Positions 57,976-64,000 of a stretch of DNA of 64,000 nucleotides are shown here, one piece after another. Under the pieces are notes generated by a model, which saw only the letters and a list, made by a program, of their open reading frames with translations, did no database searches and was not told the DNA's origin. Position numbers and translations under genes: made by a program. The DNA comes from Sipunculus nudus (Eukaryota; Annelida; Sipuncula; Golfingiida; Sipunculidae): assembly GCA_026874595.1 (NCBI GenBank), contig CM049317.1, forward strand, positions 56,020,118 to 56,084,117. Reading direction: 5' to 3'. The number at the start of each line of letters is the position of its first letter. Positions within the stretch are counted from its first letter, which is position 1.

Positions 57976-60900
57976 CACATTTTTATGCTCTCTTATTTTA
58001 TTTTTAATCTGGGTATGTAGATCTGCAGAGATCCATTTCGGTTTGGAACTCCGTGACAGGACGGTAGCACTCGCTTCCTATCATATTATATTTGTATCAT
58101 TGAGTCACCCAGGCCCGGTGTCTACCGCACCTGTGGGATCTGGCTTTGTAATCATCCCCATTGCTGGGTCATCACACCGAGGGACCACCTATAATCAAGC
58201 ACTTGTTTGTGAGTGATACATGGCTCTGGGGCACAGCCTTCCTATTAAGCCTCACCCTGGTTAGGGGTCGACCGTTAACATCACGGCCCTAAGTTATCAT
58301 TAATATTATTATTTTTTCATATAACACCTTATTCAAGGAATTGCTTTATGGTGCTTTACAATAAAATAATAGTAGCAAATTTAGCATATGATATATAACC
58401 TACAATGCACACATATATAACCTATACATGCACACTTAACCTATATTTTATTTTTATATCTTTTCCAATTACCTAACATTTACATTATTAAAATCTTCAG
58501 TACATATTATATTACATAAATAATTATAAATGTGTCCCATTGGTGGTACATACATTACACAAAAGAATCATATTTATAAATTAATTGCTATATTACACAT
58601 ATGTTATTTCACTTTCCTTTACAAAACATTAATAGTTCCAGCACACTTTATAACCTCGGGTATATTTTCCCACAGAAGTGCAGCAGATCCATTGAAACAC
58701 TTTATATCCCCGTAAGTGACAGTTCGTACTTGTTTCACCGTCAGTTGGCAGTGATGTTGTGAGCAGAGCGTTCTAGGTGGTTGATCCCTCTGAGGTTTAT
58801 CGCTAAGACACACTGGCATTAACCATGTGTAGTGCCATATGCATATATCAGGATCCTATAGTTCAGCATGCCAAGCAGTCACGTTTTCAACATATAAGGT
58901 AAAGGACACTCACTAAGCCTAACCATTCATGTCAGTGTTAGCAAAGGCTTTCACTTAAAATCAACACATGCATAACGCTTACAAAATATTTATTATCCTG
59001 TGAACACCTTACAACTGAAAACATGTTTATGTAATTTGCCTCGAATCAATTCTTTTCCAACATATGTGAACGGACTACAATATCCTCTTTACCATATTAA
59101 ATCACCTTCGCCGCTGCTTCAGTTAGAAACCCCAGTGCATTGTGGGGAATCCCACAATCCCAACCAGCAAAGTAGTCCTCTTGAAGACCTACGAATCTTC
59201 GCAGTGTGAGTCGGATTCTGCGCAGTGTGAGTCCGGTTTTGCGCAGTGTGATACTCTCACTACTGGTGACCATCCTGGGTTAAAGATACTGATACTGATG
59301 AAAAAATCCAGCAATCAAATAAACCAAGCAGTGCTACACACACGTCAAGAGAACTTTGAATGAAACACTAACATATAAGTATTCCATAATATTACTTCTA
59401 CCTATACGTATATGAAAAAAAATGGATTATTAGTTAAATATTGCACAAGGCTTTTAACTATTCATTCACATTTCTGTTCGCTGCACAATATTTCGGATCC
59501 CATTTGCTCTGAGTAATAAATGTAATATAAATAATGATTGGGCATGCACCACTTAAAGGTCGAGCCTCCTTTGATCAATAGCGGGAATGCGTTCCTGCCC
59601 GTCCGTGTGTGTGTGTGTTGTTCACAACATAACTCCTGCAATCTTGACTGGAATCTCATGAAATTGTCAGGGCATTTTGGGAATGGGCCAATGAAGAACC
59701 GATTAGATTTTTTTGTGGATAAGCCACTTGCACTCGCTCATCTTGTATATGAAACTTGACTTCATTCTGTGAAATTGTCATTTTTCTACTGTTTTCTTTA
59801 ATGAGTGGACTTCCTGGGGTATCTTCTAACAAAATGTTGTCGGACTCTCCAAATACACAGAAACCCACTGAAAATCAACAAAAACACTGGAAATCTACCA
59901 AATTCTTTAACATTCCTGAATGTTTGCGTTCTTGTGACTGAATATTCGGAGGAATAAAATGTAGTCAAATGAAATTTATAATTTAAAGATGATTTTTATA
60001 CTGACCGCATGAAAACCTGATGCTGACTTGAAGCCTTTGTCTGAGGGAGAAGTGTCGCCACCTTTTGTCAAAATCGGTTACTAACACTGCTGACAGCTTG
60101 AGAGGAGTAAAGATTGAAATAAATTTATGTAAAATTTCAGTAATTTATTCATTTATACTTCGTATAATTTTACGCTATTTATCAGGAATGTAAAAGAAAT
60201 TAGTAGATTTCTGGTAGTTCTTGGTATTTTTTGTTTCCTTTTTCGATAAACTGCCTGTAGTCTGCCCATTTGGTGCCATGATGTAACCATAATTAATCAC
60301 TGGTGTAGGCCTATTTATTATCCTGACTAAATTTTATTCACTGTCATTCAGTAGTATATGTACATTTTTTCATGTCTGTCTAAATGTGCAATAACTGCAA
60401 AAATATGTTATGTGAATTCATTTTTCTCTTGATTTATTCATATATGCTTTATCTTATTCTCTAAATCTGTTAATGTCTCTCATTACTTTTACATCTAGTG
60501 GGGTCCACAGACACCTGATGTGTAAATTTAGAATAAATCAGGATTTATTCTGAACATAAACGATATATGCATCCTACGAATAACATAATATATATGTGTG
60601 TGCACTTTGGTTACTCGGTTACTTTAGCGTGTATGTTTGAAAAAAAATACTGATTTATTCTGAATTTACACGTCAGGTGCTTGTAAGTGGTAAACTGTAT
60701 AATCTTTCAATGTCCAGTGTTAACAGCTCTATGTCAATGAAAAACCTAAAAATTAAATAAAAAAATCAGCCACCATATAAATATTTTATATATTTATATA
60801 CGCTATTATTCCTGGATATGTTCATATTCTGGAGGTGACTAGCACACGAGAGTCCGGTCCATTTCTTCTTAGACTCAGTCCATGACATGACTTGGGCATG

Positions 60901-61779
60901 TTTGTTTTAGCCCTCGCTTCAGTTCTTGAAAATCACTTTTCTATTGGTATCGGATTAACACGAATTAAGGCACGCGGGGTCAGCGGGCTTTTGTTGGAAG
61001 AGACACCTAGCGTCAAGTGGAAACAAAATTCATTCTTCCCGCGACAGCCAAGGTGGTTACAAGGAGATGACTACAGCTGAAAAAAAGCACAATAATGACA
61101 TGGCAGCCCTGACAGCGTAAAGAATCTTGACTATGGAGAACCCAGTAAAGGTTTGTATACCCTTTTATCAAAATACAGCGTGTCATATTGTGAGAACTTG
61201 ATAGTTTAAACCATAGGCGTAAATAGGGGGAATATGAGCGCCTTAAGAACTTATGCATCGTAGAAGTAATTAATCGCCGTTATCAGCATGTTTTCGGTTT
61301 GATTGGAAGGAGATAGTCTCATAGAAAGGCAATATGACGAAACTACTGGTTCCTCTTATGTTTTCAACAAAATAAGTACCAATCTTTTAATTTGAAATTG
61401 TACTCATATTATCCCACTGTTTAGGTAATATGAGCATATGTGCTCATATTCCCCTAAAATGTAAAATATTCAGTTTACACTGTTGTTTTAGTTTTAAATA
61501 GTCTACTATAGTGTACTATGTTTCATAAAATTACAAATAAATGATTAAATATGATGGTATACTTTATCTTTATAAATATTTAATGTAAAAACTAAAGGTC
61601 ATCTGCATGTACATGACAAAGTTCGACTATCATAAAGTCAAAAATAGCATTTGAATATATTCTACAAGCCATCAGCGCCCTTTCCTTGTGTGTGCATATA
61701 CAGAACATACAACTGTGGAATGTTAATATCCTGAGGATTTTATTTTTACTATTTGCCATGAAAGTATCATGCCTTTCTC
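57975..61779. other. Region upstream of gene 2, no gene seen
   Basis: Contains a diverged SINE-like copy in minus orientation (59560-59720), three short units 'tgcgcagtgtgagtc' at 59198-59250, the dispersed repeat at 59960-60140, and repeated 'gctcatattcccc' motifs from 61227. Short frames (for example 57803-58216 and 61013-61258) have no domain I recognise. Confidence 0.5.
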
Positions 61780-62230
61780 CTCTACAGGATACCATGACCA
61801 TAGATCAGATTTTCTGCTGTCAGAGTATGCCTCTGTGGCAACCGGGTACCATGACCATAGACCAGTTTCTGCTGAAAGAGTATGCCTCTGTGACCATCGG
61901 GTACCATGACCATGTATTAGAGTATCTGCTGTCAGAGTATGCCTCTGTGACCATCGAGTTCCATGACCATAGTTCAGTTTCTGCTGACAGAGTATGCCTC
62001 TGTGACCATCGGGTACCATGACCATAGATCAGTTTCTGCTGACAGAGTATGCCTCTGTGACCATCGGGTACCATGACCATAGATTAGAGTTTCTGCTGTC
62101 TGAGTATGCCTCTGTGACCACCAGATAGCATGGCCATAGATTAGAGTATCTGCTGCCAGAGTATGCTTCTGTGACCATCGGGTACCAAGACCATAGATTA
62201 GAGTTTCTGCTGGCAGAGTATGCCTGTCAG
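61780..62230. repeat. 54-bp minisatellite
   Basis: About 8 units of 'ggtaccatgaccatagatca', 'gtttctgctgacagagtatg', 'cctctgtgaccatc'. As 54 is a multiple of 3, frames stay open on both strands (up to 115 codons) but are repeat-derived. It is followed by an (AT)n tract at 62257-62307. Confidence 0.9.
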
Positions 62231-62245
62231 AGTGCGAATATATAA

Positions 62246-62310
<65 letters not shown>

Positions 62311-62789
62311 CAATATGTCACACAAACAATAAAAGGTTGCTCCAGAACCTGCCTCCCTCTCCCTTATCTACCCTTGGGGATAAATTGACCCCCCCCCCAC
62401 CCAATACGTACCCTTGGAGATATATTGATGCCACTGATGTGGTATATATGCAACTGGTGAAGATAAAATGCAGTCTACCCCCCCCCCCCCCCCCCACAAA
62501 AAAAGGAACATGTTAGAAATATAAGCAACGCACATTTTTGCCTACATATACTTACATGTAGGCCAACCTATGTATTTCTTTAATTTTTTATACAGATGAA
62601 AGTATACGTGCATTATCGGAGGATTAACTTTCCATAGGTAGAGTTCGAAGTCGTTCCAGTGCATTCTGCTATACCGGTACTATATAGAATGATATGACAA
62701 TATACCAGTATTTATAATATGCTGGTGCATATCAAGGAACTGAGGTTCCCTTCGATCCTTATCTTGATTGATGACCTGTGTGTAAATAC

Positions 62790-63372
62790 CCGTAATCCGT
62801 AACCGTTATACCTAAAAACTTCTAACTGTACATCCAGGGAAGTCCTAGACAAATCTCCTTGGGGAAACTGAAATTAGGTCATGGGGACCTATGTTTTTTC
62901 GAATAACGGGCCGGAAACATGATTCTGAGCACAATGAAAGTCAGATCGGTACCAATTGTATCAGCAAGCCCTTGCATCTTCGAATGTAACACCTAGGGAA
63001 GTCTTGGGCAAGTCTCCATAGAAACCTGAACTCAAGTCATGTTGACCTATATTCTGCGAGCTACTAGTAAAAAAATTATTTTATGCTCCCAGACAGTCCG
63101 GCAGGGCACATTACTTTACCGTTGCCCCTATAATGTTTAAACCTGACATCCAGGGAGGTCGTATTAAATTCTTCTTGGAAACCCTAAATTAGGTGACTGT
63201 AACCAATATTCCAAGGACGATGGACAAAAAGTATGAGTCTGAGTACTGGAATTCATTCTACCCATATGTTCAAATCATTTTATCCAGCTCATAACATTAA
63301 TAATTAATGCAGGCTTCATCAACTGTATGTCAATTAAACTGAGCGTCATAACCCATGGGCCACTTGTTTTGA
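62790..63372. repeat. Three diverged 158-bp repeats ending in a dispersed-repeat terminus
   Basis: 'catccagggaagtc' or its variants recur at about 62831, 62990 and 63147, each followed by 'ctcc/cttctt ggaaac' and 'ttaggt'. The block ends 'actgagcgtcataacccatg' then 'ggccacttgttttgac', inverted relative to the left end at 5366. Confidence 0.6.
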
Positions 63373-64000
63373 CATTTAACCTACATCTGTTCTAGATAAA
63401 CAGTTACTGTTTTATCTGGTCAAACACAATCCTTCGTTAAAGTACCCGTGACATTAACTTTATTTCCACCGCCCCTTGTAAACATATTTCATACCTTCCA
63501 CAGTCACTAACTGAATCTAACAGGATGTGATTTTATCAAACCATTTATCAAGTGACATGAAATGGTCTGAACTGTGCACTCAAAGCATGTATATATATAT
63601 ATATGGTCGTTCCTTATACGACGGGAGAGGGGTCTAATCCACAAGAGGTGCCAGTTCACCACAGATTGTCTCTCAAACAGACACTCTATTTCTCCTGTGC
63701 TTTATCGGTTTTTTTTTAAACTCCCTTAAGTTAAGAATTAAAGCGACTGTGAAAATATAGGAGGCCTTATGTATATCTTTAACATAAATATTCAACCTAA
63801 CTCAGCAGTTCCCTACCCTTTATTTGCATATAAACTGCTAATACCTGTGGCAAGGGAAATATGGGCACCCACTTAGGCATATGCTCATATTACCCCATGC
63901 CAGGCATGCTCATATTCCCCAAAGCGACACGTTTCACATTTATGTGAAGGCTTAATCATGATACGATATGTTCCTTCACTATAACCCTTTAAAACAAGCA
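63373..64000. other. Window end, nothing identified
   Basis: AT-rich, with a short (AT)n tract at 63590-63604 and two 'tgctcatatt.cccc' motifs at 63872-63921 like those near 61430. Confidence 0.4.

Noticed and set aside
57803-58216. 137-codon plus-strand frame crossing the LTR end and (AT)n tract
   Set aside because: Composite of LTR, microsatellite (Ile-Tyr repeats) and dispersed repeat; no domain.
61723-62321. Frames of 86-115 codons on the minus strand and 111 on the plus
   Set aside because: Periodic reading of the 54-bp minisatellite and (AT)n tract.

Overview
This window is animal nuclear DNA: AT-rich, rich in repeats, with spliced genes built from lectin modules. Several dispersed repeats (the GTCC-rich, 'cccatgggcc..cttgttt'-ended and 'cctccaggcggag'-ended families) resemble those I associate with marine molluscs, so a bivalve-like mollusc is my best guess. 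I cannot name the species. All convincing coding exons are on the minus strand. Nearly all exon joins are phase 1, as expected for shuffled extracellular modules.

Gene 2 (56279 down to 47809) is a complete four-exon model of 244 residues: signal peptide, C-type lectin domain (CTLD) split over two exons, and a PAN/apple-like C-terminal exon. One of its introns fits the CTLD frame only if it has a GC donor.

Gene 1 (41662 down to 1045) is larger. Its 3' part is single-copy: second half of a WSC domain (7182-7326), second half of a CTLD (6162-6314), a second CTLD in two exons (4285-4545, 3317-3475), a 295-residue Thr-rich mucin exon (2171-3055), and a transmembrane plus cytoplasmic exon (1045-1271). 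Its 5' part (signal peptide, first half of the CTLD, first half of the WSC domain) occurs twice, in two tandem duplicates: cassette B (37157-44153) and cassette A (29545-37156). Only cassette B is fully open. Cassette A has a one-base insertion and an in-frame stop in its WSC exon. The B model reads 767 residues with every junction in phase. The layout suggests alternative 5' cassettes sharing constant 3' exons, with a WSC domain either nested in a CTLD or skipped as an exon pair.

The 23-kb intron between cassette A and the shared exons holds a 99-bp satellite (7.6-11.2 kb), a 77-bp satellite with telomere-like cores (14.3-21.7 kb) and a shorter inverted 99-bp array (28.1-29.4 kb). A 1.5-kb terminal-inverted-repeat element with a TA duplication sits inside the 77-bp array. 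Other mobile DNA includes a Harbinger-like MITE, a hAT-like MITE with an 8-bp target duplication, two solo LTRs in opposite orientation, and SINE-like repeats. The stretch from 56.3 to 64 kb shows repeats but no gene I can support.
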